A DNA stretch of 64,000 nt from Roseateles oligotrophus (GTDB lineage Bacteria > Pseudomonadota > Gammaproteobacteria > Burkholderiales > Burkholderiaceae_C): positions 248,001 to 312,000 of the forward strand of contig NZ_JACHLP010000003.1 of assembly GCF_014204525.1 (NCBI RefSeq), read 5' to 3'. Below the pieces are notes generated by a model, which worked only from the letters and a program-made list of their open reading frames with translations, did not search any database and was not told where the DNA came from. Both the position numbers and the translations under genes were made by a program. This document shows, in pieces, positions 1 through 8,210 of the stretch; position 1 is the first letter of the stretch, and the number at the start of each line of letters is the position of its first letter.

Positions 1-2
1 AC

Positions 3-104
3 GGGGTCGAGGCCTTGATCGAGCAGGATCCCAGCGAAGAAGACCTCGATGACTTCATCGAAAGCTATGCCAGCATGGGGCATCAGCCGGTGGTGATGCA
101 CTGA
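3..104 (+). CDS. C-terminal fragment of an unknown protein
   Basis: The window opens inside a plus-strand reading frame that runs to a TGA at 102-104. The 33 visible residues are acidic and end in GHQPVVMH. The fragment is too short to assign to a family, and its start lies outside the window. The next 140 bases before the AAA+ gene show no other convincing frame. Confidence 0.5.
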   Translation, partial: GVEALIEQDPSEEDLDDFIESYASMGHQPVVMH

Positions 105-247
105 GTCCGCGTACCCATCCAGCGCCTGCGGCGACCCGGCACCGAGCATACTCAGGCGATGGCAATGGGCTCTTGTACTGCGGGCGCTGCTAGGCCAAGA
201 TGCGGCAGCGCCACGCGGTCTGTGGCGACTTGTCCACGAGGGATGCC

Positions 248-2653
248 ATGGTGAAGCGCATTACAAGCTCCCCCACCCCGCCGGCCCATGCGGCGGCGCT
301 CAAAGCAGGCGGGCGTTCGCGCTCAAGCGCCGCGAACGCCGGCTTCAAATCCGAGAGCAAGTCCGACAGCGCCGTGCTGCCCTCGCCCGGGCTCAAGCAA
401 GCTCCGGTACTGGACCGCATGTGCTCGCAATTCGTGCTGACGCTGACCGTCAAGCATGCAGGCAAATTCAATCTGCGCCGCGACTTCAACGGTCTGCTGT
501 CCTTCACCGGCCGCCACCTGGTCTGGCCTGTGCGGGTGCTTGGCCGGCTGCGCGACTATCTGCGCCAGCGCTGCCAGGGCAATGAGCTGTGGAATGGCCA
601 CGAGGCCTTGAGCCACGAAGACTTTCTGCAGCGCTACGGCGTCTGGACCGGCCCCTTCACCGAGTCCACCCTGTTCTTCTATCTGGACGAATACGTCAAG
701 GACGCGCCCAAGGACATGCTGGCCCTCCTGGCCACCACCAGCGAATGGCTGGACCGACAGCTCAAGCGCGAATCCACCCTGGTCGAAACCAATATCGACG
801 CCCTGGGCAATCTGCTGCAGCTCAACCCGGCCGAGCGCGCCCTGCTGCTCTACGGCACGCTGGCCCGCTACCAGCGCGAATTGCGCGGGGCGCTGGTGGA
901 GTTCAAGGTCAATACCGCGCAAGAGGCCTTCGCCACCATCGCCGCCGTGGCCGGCGTCAATGCCCAGGAGGTCGCCGAGGCCTTGCGCGCCGGCTCGCGC
1001 CTGGAGCGCATCGGCATGGTGGAGAACCTGATCTCCGAGCACAACATCACCGACCTGGCCGATCTGATGAAGGTCAGCGACCAGCTGCCGCCGGTGCTGA
1101 TGCGCGAGTACAAGGGCCCGCACGACTTGATGGCCGTGTTCACCCGCCCCGCCAGCAAGAGCCCGCTGCAGGCCGCCGATTTCGACTTCGTGGCCGAAGA
1201 CCTGGGCGTGCTGGAAAACCTGCTGCGGCAGGCCGTGGCCCAAAAGGGCGCGGGCGTCAACATCCTGCTCTACGGCCCGCCCGGCACCGGCAAGACCGAG
1301 CTGGCCAAGGTGGCCGCCCAGGCTGCCGGCCTCGATCTCTACGAGGTGGAATACGCCGACCGCGACGGCAACAGCCTGTCCGGCCGCGACCGCTACCGCT
1401 CGCTGCAGATCAGCCAGGTCTTTTTGAAGGCCAGCGCCCATGTGGCCCTGCTCTTCGACGAGGTGGAGGATGTGTTCCCGCCCCTGTCCAGCGACACCGC
1501 CCAGCTGATGGCGCGGCTGGATGCCAGCGTGGACGCGCCCAGCTCGGGCTCGGTCAGCGGCAAGGCCTGGGTGAACCAGATCCTGGAAACCAATCCGGTG
1601 CCGGTGATCTGGGTCACCAACCGCATCGAGCAGATCGACCCGGCCTTCCGACGCCGCTTCCAATACCACCTGGAGCTCAAATCGCCGCCGCCCGGCGCGC
1701 GTCTGCGCCTGGTCAGCACGGCCCTGTCCGACGTGGAGGTTGGCGCCGGCTTCGCCGCCCAGCTGGCCGAGCGCCGCGGCTTGACGCCGGCCCAGGTGCG
1801 CACGGCGGTGCGCTTCGCCCAGCTGGCCGGCCCGGCCGAGGACTGCGAGCGCCTGATCCTGCGCCAGTTGGAGAACGCCGACAAGGCCCTGGGCCATCTG
1901 AACCCCGAGCGGGGCGCGCGGCCCATGGTCACGCAGTACGCGCTCGAGCTGCTCAACTGCGAATCGCGTTTCGAGATCCCGCGCATCGTCGCGGCCCTGC
2001 AAAAACGCAGCAGCGGCAATCTCTGTTTCTACGGCCCGCCCGGCACCGGCAAGACGGCCCTGGCCGAGCACATCGCCCAGTCGCTGAAGCGGCCGCTGAT
2101 GATCCGCCAGGCCAGCGATCTGGCCAGCAAATTCGTCGGCGAGACCGAGCAGAATATGGCCCGCATGTTCGAGGCCGCCGGCGCCGAGGGCGCGGTGCTG
2201 CTGCTGGACGAGGCCGACAGCTTTTTGCGCAGCCGCCGCATGGCCGAGCGCAATTACGAGGTCAGCGAGGTCAACGAGATGCTGGCGGGCATGGAGCGTT
2301 TTGCCGGCATCTTCATCTGCACCACCAATCTGTTTGAAGACCTGGACGAGGCGGCGCTGCGCCGCTTCGCCTTCAAGATCCAGTTCAAGCCTCTGCTGGC
2401 CGAGCAGCGCGAACGCATGTTCCGCCGCGAGGCTTTGGGCGATGAGGCGGCCGAGTTGGATGCCATGCAGCGCGAGCGCCTGCAGGCCCTGGACCTGCTG
2501 ACCCCGGGCGACTTTGCCGCCGTGCGCCAGCAGGTGGAAATCCTCGGCGAGCCGCTAGTCCCCGACGAATTCCTCTCCCAGCTGGAGGCCGAGCACCGCG
2601 GCAAGCCGGGGGTGCGCACGCGGCGCCATATCGGCTTCGGCAGCCTGCACTGA
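248..2653 (+). CDS. Tandem AAA+ ATPase
   Basis: Cytoplasmic ATPase of about 801 residues with two AAA+ modules. The first has a Walker A (GPPGTGKTELAK) near residue 342 and a Walker B (LLFDEVED) near 400. The second has GPPGTGKTALAE near 595 and LLLDEADSF near 650, followed by an RR-containing sensor region. The first 290 residues match no domain I recognise. I chose ATG 248 because a GAGGG Shine-Dalgarno lies 5 bases upstream; an in-frame ATG at 200 would add 16 residues without one. Both ATPase sites look intact, so both modules are probably active. The substrate is unknown. A membrane-anchored pepsin-like protease follows after 21 bases and may be functionally linked (inference). Confidence 0.88.
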   Translation: MVKRITSSPTPPAHAAALKAGGRSRSSAANAGFKSESKSDSAVLPSPGLKQAPVLDRMCSQFVLTLTVKHAGKFNLRRDFNGLLSFTGRHLVWPVRVLGRLRDYLRQRCQGNELWNGHEALSHEDFLQRYGVWTGPFTESTLFFYLDEYVKDAPKDMLALLATTSEWLDRQLKRESTLVETNIDALGNLLQLNPAERALLLYGTLARYQRELRGALVEFKVNTAQEAFATIAAVAGVNAQEVAEALRAGSRLERIGMVENLISEHNITDLADLMKVSDQLPPVLMREYKGPHDLMAVFTRPASKSPLQAADFDFVAEDLGVLENLLRQAVAQKGAGVNILLYGPPGTGKTELAKVAAQAAGLDLYEVEYADRDGNSLSGRDRYRSLQISQVFLKASAHVALLFDEVEDVFPPLSSDTAQLMARLDASVDAPSSGSVSGKAWVNQILETNPVPVIWVTNRIEQIDPAFRRRFQYHLELKSPPPGARLRLVSTALSDVEVGAGFAAQLAERRGLTPAQVRTAVRFAQLAGPAEDCERLILRQLENADKALGHLNPERGARPMVTQYALELLNCESRFEIPRIVAALQKRSSGNLCFYGPPGTGKTALAEHIAQSLKRPLMIRQASDLASKFVGETEQNMARMFEAAGAEGAVLLLDEADSFLRSRRMAERNYEVSEVNEMLAGMERFAGIFICTTNLFEDLDEAALRRFAFKIQFKPLLAEQRERMFRREALGDEAAELDAMQRERLQALDLLTPGDFAAVRQQVEILGEPLVPDEFLSQLEAEHRGKPGVRTRRHIGFGSLH

Positions 2654-2674
2654 AATTTCTGGCATCGTGTCGGG

Positions 2675-3166
2675 ATGAGCTCCCCTGCCGAACTGCCCAG
2701 CCATTTCAAACTCGTCACCCTCTGGCTGCTCCTGCTCCTCGCCGTCTTTCTGGGCTTCAAGGCCTGGGAACACCAGCAGCAGCAAAGCCGCATCTCCGTC
2801 AACGCGGGTGAGATCCGCCTGCAGCGCGGCCCCGACGGCCACTTCCACTGGCCGGGCCGGGTGAACGGTGTGGCGGTGGACTTTCTGGTCGACACCGGCG
2901 CCACCCGCAGCGCCCTGCCCCAGGCCCTGGCCGAGCGAGCCGGCCTGGTCTCTGAAGGGCTGGTCGCCTCCAACACCGCCGGCGGCCTGGCCCAGGGTTA
3001 TAAGGCCCGCGCCACGATCACGCTGCAAGGCGGGGTTAGCGCCGAGCGCCTGAGCGTCACCGTGCTGCCCGCCCTGGACGCCCCCCTGCTGGGCATGGAC
3101 ATGCTGTCCAAGCTCAGCTTCACACAAGAAGACGGCCAGCTCTTGATCCGCGCCGCCCAGCCCTGA
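2675..3166 (+). CDS. Membrane-anchored retropepsin-like aspartic protease
   Basis: A 163-residue protein with one N-terminal membrane segment (about residues 11-28, leucine-rich) and a single pepsin-type catalytic motif, VDTGATRS, with the Asp near residue 73. A second conserved segment, PLLGMDMLSKL, sits near the C-terminus, as in the clan AA family TIGR02281. Such single-domain retropepsins act as homodimers and this one would face the periplasm. The gene overlaps the next one by one base (TGATG), so translation is likely coupled. The target is not known. Confidence 0.85.
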   Translation: MSSPAELPSHFKLVTLWLLLLLAVFLGFKAWEHQQQQSRISVNAGEIRLQRGPDGHFHWPGRVNGVAVDFLVDTGATRSALPQALAERAGLVSEGLVASNTAGGLAQGYKARATITLQGGVSAERLSVTVLPALDAPLLGMDMLSKLSFTQEDGQLLIRAAQP

Positions 3167-4116
3167 TGCCCATCAAAAAAACCATGCTGCGCGCGGCCAG
3201 CCTTCTCAGTCTTTTGCTGCTTGCCAAAGTCGTTTTTGCCGCGCCGACCTGCCCGCCGCAGCCGCAAGCGCCGACGGCCTCGCAGATTCAGCAGCTCTCG
3301 GCCAGCGCGCCGGATCGCGGCTTTCTCTACCGGCTGAGCCGCGACGGCCACGACTCCTACCTCTACGGCACCGTGCACCTGGGCCGTATGGAATGGATCT
3401 TCCCCGGCCCCCAGCTGCGCCAGGCCATGGGCCAGGCCCAGCACCTGGCGCTGGAGCTGGACCTCAGCGACCCCGCCACCCTGCAGACCCTGAGCCAGCC
3501 CCCGGCCCATGCCCAGCCCTTGCAGCTCAAGCCCGATCTGCGCCGCCGCCTGACGGCCCAGGCCCGGGCCGCCTGCCTGCCCGTCGCCGCGCTGAGCCAT
3601 GTCCACCCCTTGCTGCAGCTGAGCCAGTTCAGCGCCCTGGCGGCGCGCTGGGACGGCATGGACCCGGCCTTCGGCCAGGAGCTGATGCTGGGCGCCTGGG
3701 CCGGCCAGCGCGGCCTGCCCGTCAGCGGGCTGGAGTCGGCCGCAAGCCAGCTGCAGGTGCTGATCCCCAGCGACCCGGAGCAGGCCCAGACCAGCCTGCG
3801 CAAAGGCCTGGAACAGCTGGAGAAAAATCAGCTGCGCCCGGTGCTGCGCCGCCTGGCCCAGGCCTGGGCGCAGAGCGATCTGGACACCTTGGCCAGCTAC
3901 GAGCGCTGGTGCAATTGCGTGGCCGAGCCCCAGGACCTGGCCGATCTGCGCCAACTCAACGATGACCGCAATCCCGGCCTGGCCCAAGGCATCGCCGAGC
4001 TGCATGGCCGGGGTCAGGTCTTGCTGGCCGCCGTCGGCAGCCTGCATCTGACCGGCGACAAGGCCTTGCCCCGCCTGTTGGAAGATCTGGGTTTCAAGGT
4101 GCAAAGACTGCATTAG
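3166..4116 (+). CDS. TraB/GumN family protein
   Basis: A 316-residue secreted or periplasmic protein with a cleavable-looking signal peptide (residues 1-25, ending VVFAAP). The family signature is visible after it: FLYRLSRDG then YLYGTVHLG, and a C-terminal GQVLLAAVGSLHLTG block. TraB/GumN proteins resemble Tiki-type metalloproteases, which use conserved GxxH and GSxHL-type elements; both are present here. The start overlaps the stop of the aspartic protease gene, so the two probably form an operon with the AAA+ ATPase. The physiological substrate is unknown. Confidence 0.88.
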   Translation: MPIKKTMLRAASLLSLLLLAKVVFAAPTCPPQPQAPTASQIQQLSASAPDRGFLYRLSRDGHDSYLYGTVHLGRMEWIFPGPQLRQAMGQAQHLALELDLSDPATLQTLSQPPAHAQPLQLKPDLRRRLTAQARAACLPVAALSHVHPLLQLSQFSALAARWDGMDPAFGQELMLGAWAGQRGLPVSGLESAASQLQVLIPSDPEQAQTSLRKGLEQLEKNQLRPVLRRLAQAWAQSDLDTLASYERWCNCVAEPQDLADLRQLNDDRNPGLAQGIAELHGRGQVLLAAVGSLHLTGDKALPRLLEDLGFKVQRLH

Positions 4117-4164
4117 CGTCGTACCATCGGCCGGGCCCACCCAACAGCACAGGAGCAAACCCCC

Positions 4165-4941
4165 ATGGCCGACAGCAGCAGCAATAGCTTCACCAAATTT
4201 GTCCCCGGCTTTGACTTCTTGCAAGGCCTGGTCAAGAACGCCGGCGCCGCCCTGCCCGGCATCGGCCAATGGGTGGCGCCCACGCTCAACCCCGAGGAGC
4301 TGGGCAAGCGCATCGAGGAGTTGCGCACGGTGCAGTTCTGGCTGGAGCAAAACGCCCGCATGCTGGGCGCCACCATCCAGGCCCTGGAGGTGCAGCGCAT
4401 GACCTTGTCCACGCTGAAATCCATGAACGTCCCCCTGGCCGAACTGGGCAATGCACTGAAGCTGCCGACGGCCGAGGCCGCCAACCCGCCCGCTTGGCCC
4501 GGCGTGCCGCCCGAGATCCTGGCCGCCGCGGCCAAGGCCATGCCTGCCGCAGCCACCAAGGCGCCGACGGCCAAGCCCGCCGCCAAGGCCAAGACGGCCA
4601 AGGCGGCCGACACCGCCGCGCCCGCAGCCGTCGACCCCTTGCAATGGTGGGGCGCCCTGAGCCAGCAGTTCACCCAGCTGGCCGCCAATGCCATGAAGGA
4701 CTCGGCCACCGACGCGGCCAAGAACCTGGCCGGCGCCATCGTCAAGCAGTCCTTCGACGCCGCCGGCGAGACCCTGCGCAAGGCCGCCAGCGTGCCCGGC
4801 GCCGTGGCCGGCAGCATGGTGGACACGGTGGCCAAATCCCTGGCCACCAAGCCCAAGGCCGCGCCCGCCCACAAACCCGCCTTGCGCACCGCCGCCAATG
4901 CGGCAGCCAAAACCCCGGCGGCCCGCAAGCGCAAGAGCTGA
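4165..4941 (+). CDS. phaM: PhaM-like polyhydroxyalkanoate granule-associated protein
   Basis: A 258-residue cytoplasmic protein. Residues 1-100 match the PhaM family: FVPGFDFLQGL, a central LNPEELGKRIEELRTVQFWLEQN-type helix, and a following coiled segment. The rest is rich in Ala, Lys and Pro with two basic stretches (around residues 130-155 and 230-258, ending ARKRKS). In Ralstonia, PhaM binds PHB synthase PhaC and DNA through such a basic tail and distributes granules at division. An AGGAG lies 10 bases before ATG 4165. The stop overlaps the glcD start (TGATG), which links storage-granule control to glycolate oxidation in one transcript. Confidence 0.85.
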   Translation: MADSSSNSFTKFVPGFDFLQGLVKNAGAALPGIGQWVAPTLNPEELGKRIEELRTVQFWLEQNARMLGATIQALEVQRMTLSTLKSMNVPLAELGNALKLPTAEAANPPAWPGVPPEILAAAAKAMPAAATKAPTAKPAAKAKTAKAADTAAPAAVDPLQWWGALSQQFTQLAANAMKDSATDAAKNLAGAIVKQSFDAAGETLRKAASVPGAVAGSMVDTVAKSLATKPKAAPAHKPALRTAANAAAKTPAARKRKS

Positions 4942-6434
4942 TGAAGCCGAGCCCGACCGTCGACCCCGCTCAGCGCTATCAGGCCCAGGCCAGGCTGGTC
5001 GAGGCCCTGGGCCAGGAACTACCCGCCCACACCCTGCTCTGGCATGCCGAGGACACCACGCCCTATGAGTGCGATGGCCTGAGCGCCTACCGCCAGCGCC
5101 CCCTGCTGGTGGCCCTGCCGGAGACGGAAGGCCAAATCGCCGCCCTGCTGCGCATCTGCCACGGCCTGCAGGTGCCGGTGGTGGCGCGCGGCGCGGGCAC
5201 GGGCCTGTCGGGCGGGGCCATGCCGCATGCCGCGGGTGTGACCCTGGGCCTGGCCAAGTTCAAGCAGATCCTGCAAATCGACCCGCTGGCCCGCACGGCC
5301 CGGGTGCAATGCGGCGTGCGCAATCTGGCCATCTCCGAAGCCGCCGCCGCCCATGGCCTCTACTACGCCCCCGACCCCAGCAGCCAGATCGCCTGCACCA
5401 TAGGCGGCAATGTGGCCGAGAACTCCGGCGGCGTGCACTGCCTCAAATACGGCCTCACCCTGCATAACGTCTTGCGTGTGCGGGGCTACACCATGGCCGG
5501 CGAGGCCGTCGAATTCGGCTCCGAGGCCCTGGATGCGGCCGGCCTGGACCTGCTCAGCCTCGTCGTCGGCAGCGAGGGCATGCTGGCCGTCATCACCGAG
5601 GTGACGGTCAAGCTGACACCCAAGCCCCAGCTCGCCCGCTGCCTGATGGCCAGCTTTGACGATGTGCGCAAAGCCGGCGAGGCGGTGGCGCAAATTGTCA
5701 AAGCCGGCATCATCCCGGCCGGCCTGGAGATGATGGACAAGCCCATGACGGCGGCGGTGGAAGACTTCGTTCACGCCGGCTACGACCTGGCGGCCGAGGC
5801 GATTTTGCTGTGCGAGAGCGACGGCACGCCCGAGGAAGTGGCCGAGGAGGTGGGCCGCATGGAGGCGGTGCTGCGCGCCAGCGGCGCCGCCCGCATCGAG
5901 GTGAGTGCCGATGAGGCCCAGCGCCTGCGCTTCTGGAGCGGGCGCAAGAACGCCTTCCCCGCCTCGGGCCGCATCAGCCCCGACTATATGTGCATGGACT
6001 CCACCATCCCGCGCAAAAACCTCGCCGCCATCCTGCTGGCGATTCAAGAGATGGAGAAGAAATACCAGCTGCGCTGCGCCAATGTCTTCCACGCTGGCGA
6101 CGGCAATCTGCACCCGCTGATCCTGTTCGACGGCAGCGACCCCGATCAATTGCGCCGCTGCGAGGAATTCGGCGCCGAGATCCTGGAAACCAGCGTGGCC
6201 TTGGGGGGCACGGTGACCGGCGAGCACGGCGTGGGCGTCGAGAAGCTGAACAGCATGTGCGTGCAGTTCTCGGCCGAGGAACGCGAGCAGATGTTCTCCA
6301 TCAAACGCGCCTTCGACCCGGCCGAACTGCTCAACCCCGGCAAGGTCATCCCCACCCTGCACCGCTGCGCCGAGTACGGCCGCATGCATGTCAAACGCGG
6401 CCTGCTGGCCCATCCCGAGTTGCCGAGGTTTTGA
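4941..6434 (+). CDS. glcD: Glycolate oxidase FAD-binding subunit GlcD
   Basis: A 497-residue flavoprotein subunit of membrane-associated glycolate dehydrogenase, which oxidises glycolate to glyoxylate. The PCMH-type FAD-binding domain is in the N-terminal half, with the VARGAGTGLSGGAMP loop near residue 82 and GGNVAENSGGVHCLKYG near 155. The FAD-oxidase C-terminal domain ends with LLNPGKVIP. Length matches E. coli GlcD (499). The real start is ATG 4941, which overlaps the phaM stop; the open frame extends further upstream only as a shadow of phaM. It overlaps glcE by one base. Confidence 0.95.
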   Translation: MKPSPTVDPAQRYQAQARLVEALGQELPAHTLLWHAEDTTPYECDGLSAYRQRPLLVALPETEGQIAALLRICHGLQVPVVARGAGTGLSGGAMPHAAGVTLGLAKFKQILQIDPLARTARVQCGVRNLAISEAAAAHGLYYAPDPSSQIACTIGGNVAENSGGVHCLKYGLTLHNVLRVRGYTMAGEAVEFGSEALDAAGLDLLSLVVGSEGMLAVITEVTVKLTPKPQLARCLMASFDDVRKAGEAVAQIVKAGIIPAGLEMMDKPMTAAVEDFVHAGYDLAAEAILLCESDGTPEEVAEEVGRMEAVLRASGAARIEVSADEAQRLRFWSGRKNAFPASGRISPDYMCMDSTIPRKNLAAILLAIQEMEKKYQLRCANVFHAGDGNLHPLILFDGSDPDQLRRCEEFGAEILETSVALGGTVTGEHGVGVEKLNSMCVQFSAEEREQMFSIKRAFDPAELLNPGKVIPTLHRCAEYGRMHVKRGLLAHPELPRF

Positions 6435-7516
6435 TGCAGATAGCCGAATTGCAGGAGCGCGTGCGGGCCGCCGCGGCGAGCGGGCAAAAGCTCTGCATCC
6501 AGGGCCAGGGCAGCAAGGCCTTCTACGGCGAGGCGCCACAGGGCGAGCCGCTGAGCCTGACCGGCTTCAGCGGCATCAGCAGTTATGAGCCGAGTGAACT
6601 GGTCGTTACCGTCAAGGCCGGCACCCCCATTGCCGAGCTGGAGCAGGCCCTGGCCGAGCAGAACCAGCATCTGGCCTTCGAGCCGCCGCGCTTTGGCGGC
6701 CAGGGCACGGTGGGCGGCATGGTGGCCACCGGCTTGAGCGGCCCGGCCCGCATGAGCCAGGGCGCGCTGCGCGAGCATGTGCTGGGCATCACCCTGCTGA
6801 ACGGCCGCGCCGAGGCGCTGAGCTTTGGCGGCACGGTGATGAAGAATGTGGCGGGCTATGACGCCTCACGCCTGATCGCGGGCTCGCTAGGCATTCTGGG
6901 CCTGATCCTGGAGGTCTCGCTCAAGGTGCTGCCGCGGCCGGTGGCCCAGACCACCCTGCGCTTCGAGATGGCCCAGGCCCAGGCCTTGCAAAAACTCAAT
7001 CAATGGGGTGGCCAGGCCCTGCCCCTGCACGCCAGCGCCTGGTGGGACGGCGCCTTGGTGCTGCGCCTGGCCGGGGCCCAGGCCGCCGTCGATGCGGCTC
7101 GGCACAAGCTGGGCGGTGAGGCCATCGCGCCCGAGCAGGCGGAACCCTTCTGGACCGGCTTGCGCGATCACGGCGACGAATTCTTCCAAGCTGCGGCGCG
7201 CGCGGTGCGAGGCGGCGCCAGCCTGTGGCGCTTGTCGCTGCCGCAAACAGCGCCAGCGCTCGCCCAGGTGCATGGCGAGCAGCTGATCGAATGGGGCGGT
7301 GCCCAGCGCTGGCTCACCACCGCCATGCCCGCCGCCGCTCTGCGCGAGGCCGCCGCTCAGCTGGGCGGCCATGCCACACTTTTCCTGGGCCAGGACAAGC
7401 GCTGCGGCGCCTTCGCCCCGCTCCCACCGCCCCTGCTGCGCATCCACCGCGAATTGAAAAAGTCTTTTGACCCGCAGGGGGTGTTCAACCCCGGACGACT
7501 GTATGCCGATCTCTGA
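6434..7516 (+). CDS. glcE: Glycolate oxidase subunit GlcE
   Basis: A 360-residue partner of GlcD with the same FAD-binding fold. The motifs GQGTVGGMVATGLSGP (near residue 90) and GGTVMKNVAGYDASRL (near 134) identify GlcE, and the C-terminus carries FNPGRLY. ATG 6434 overlaps the glcD TGA (TGATG), showing tight coupling. The last 14 bases overlap the following methyltransferase gene in another frame. Confidence 0.94.
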   Translation: MQIAELQERVRAAAASGQKLCIQGQGSKAFYGEAPQGEPLSLTGFSGISSYEPSELVVTVKAGTPIAELEQALAEQNQHLAFEPPRFGGQGTVGGMVATGLSGPARMSQGALREHVLGITLLNGRAEALSFGGTVMKNVAGYDASRLIAGSLGILGLILEVSLKVLPRPVAQTTLRFEMAQAQALQKLNQWGGQALPLHASAWWDGALVLRLAGAQAAVDAARHKLGGEAIAPEQAEPFWTGLRDHGDEFFQAAARAVRGGASLWRLSLPQTAPALAQVHGEQLIEWGGAQRWLTTAMPAAALREAAAQLGGHATLFLGQDKRCGAFAPLPPPLLRIHRELKKSFDPQGVFNPGRLYADL

Positions 7517-8189
7517 CGCCGAACTCTCCCGCCACCAACACATGCCGCGCTACTACGCCCAGCGCGCCAAGGAATACGAGCGGGTGTTCGACAAGCCCCA
7601 TCGCCAGCCCGATCTGGCGCGGCTGAAGCAGTGGCTGGCCGAGCAGTTCAGCGGCCGCCATGTGCTGGAGATCGCCACCGGCACCGGCTACTGGCTGCCC
7701 GCCGCCACCTCGGCCGCGCTGAGCTGGCTGGGCACCGATATCAACCCCGAAGTGCTGGCCGAGGCCAGGGCCAAGCCCTTGGATCAGACCCGCGTCAGCT
7801 TCCGCCTGGCCAATGCCTATGCGCCAGGCATTGTGGCCGCGGGCGCGGCCTCGCCTTTTGACGCCGGCTTTGCCGGCCTGTGGTTCTCCCATGTGCCCAT
7901 AGGCCGCCAGCGGGAATGGCTGCAAGGCCTGCACAGCCAGCTGCAGCCGGGCGCGCGAGTGCTGCTGATCGAGAACCGTTACGTCGAAGGCGATAGCACG
8001 CCCGTGCACCGTTATGACGCCGAGGGCAATGGCTATCAGCTGCGCCACTTGAGCGATGGCAGCGAGCACGAGGTCATGAAGAACTTCCCCAGCGAGGCCC
8101 GCATGCAAGCGCTGCTGGCCGGCCTGGGCCAGGACCTGGTCTGGCGCGAGCTGGACTATTTCTGGACCCTCAGCTACCGCAAGATTTGA
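7503..8189 (+). CDS. Class I SAM-dependent methyltransferase
   Basis: A 228-residue Rossmann-fold methyltransferase. Motif I is VLEIATGTGYWLP near residue 53, followed by LGTDINPEVL near 78 (acidic residue for SAM ribose), and GLWFSHVP further on. The substrate is not predictable. It starts at ATG 7503 inside the end of glcE and sits between glcE and glcF with no gap for a promoter, so it is almost certainly transcribed with the glycolate oxidase genes. A methyltransferase is not a standard part of that enzyme. Confidence 0.87.
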   Translation: MPISDAELSRHQHMPRYYAQRAKEYERVFDKPHRQPDLARLKQWLAEQFSGRHVLEIATGTGYWLPAATSAALSWLGTDINPEVLAEARAKPLDQTRVSFRLANAYAPGIVAAGAASPFDAGFAGLWFSHVPIGRQREWLQGLHSQLQPGARVLLIENRYVEGDSTPVHRYDAEGNGYQLRHLSDGSEHEVMKNFPSEARMQALLAGLGQDLVWRELDYFWTLSYRKI

Positions 8190-8210
8190 TCTGCTGCCAC
8201 CCAAGCCCCT

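Noticed and set aside
323-2071. A 582-codon minus-strand frame opposite the AAA+ gene, and a plus-strand frame of the same length in another phase
   Set aside because: Both lack recognisable domains and overlap two intact AAA+ modules.
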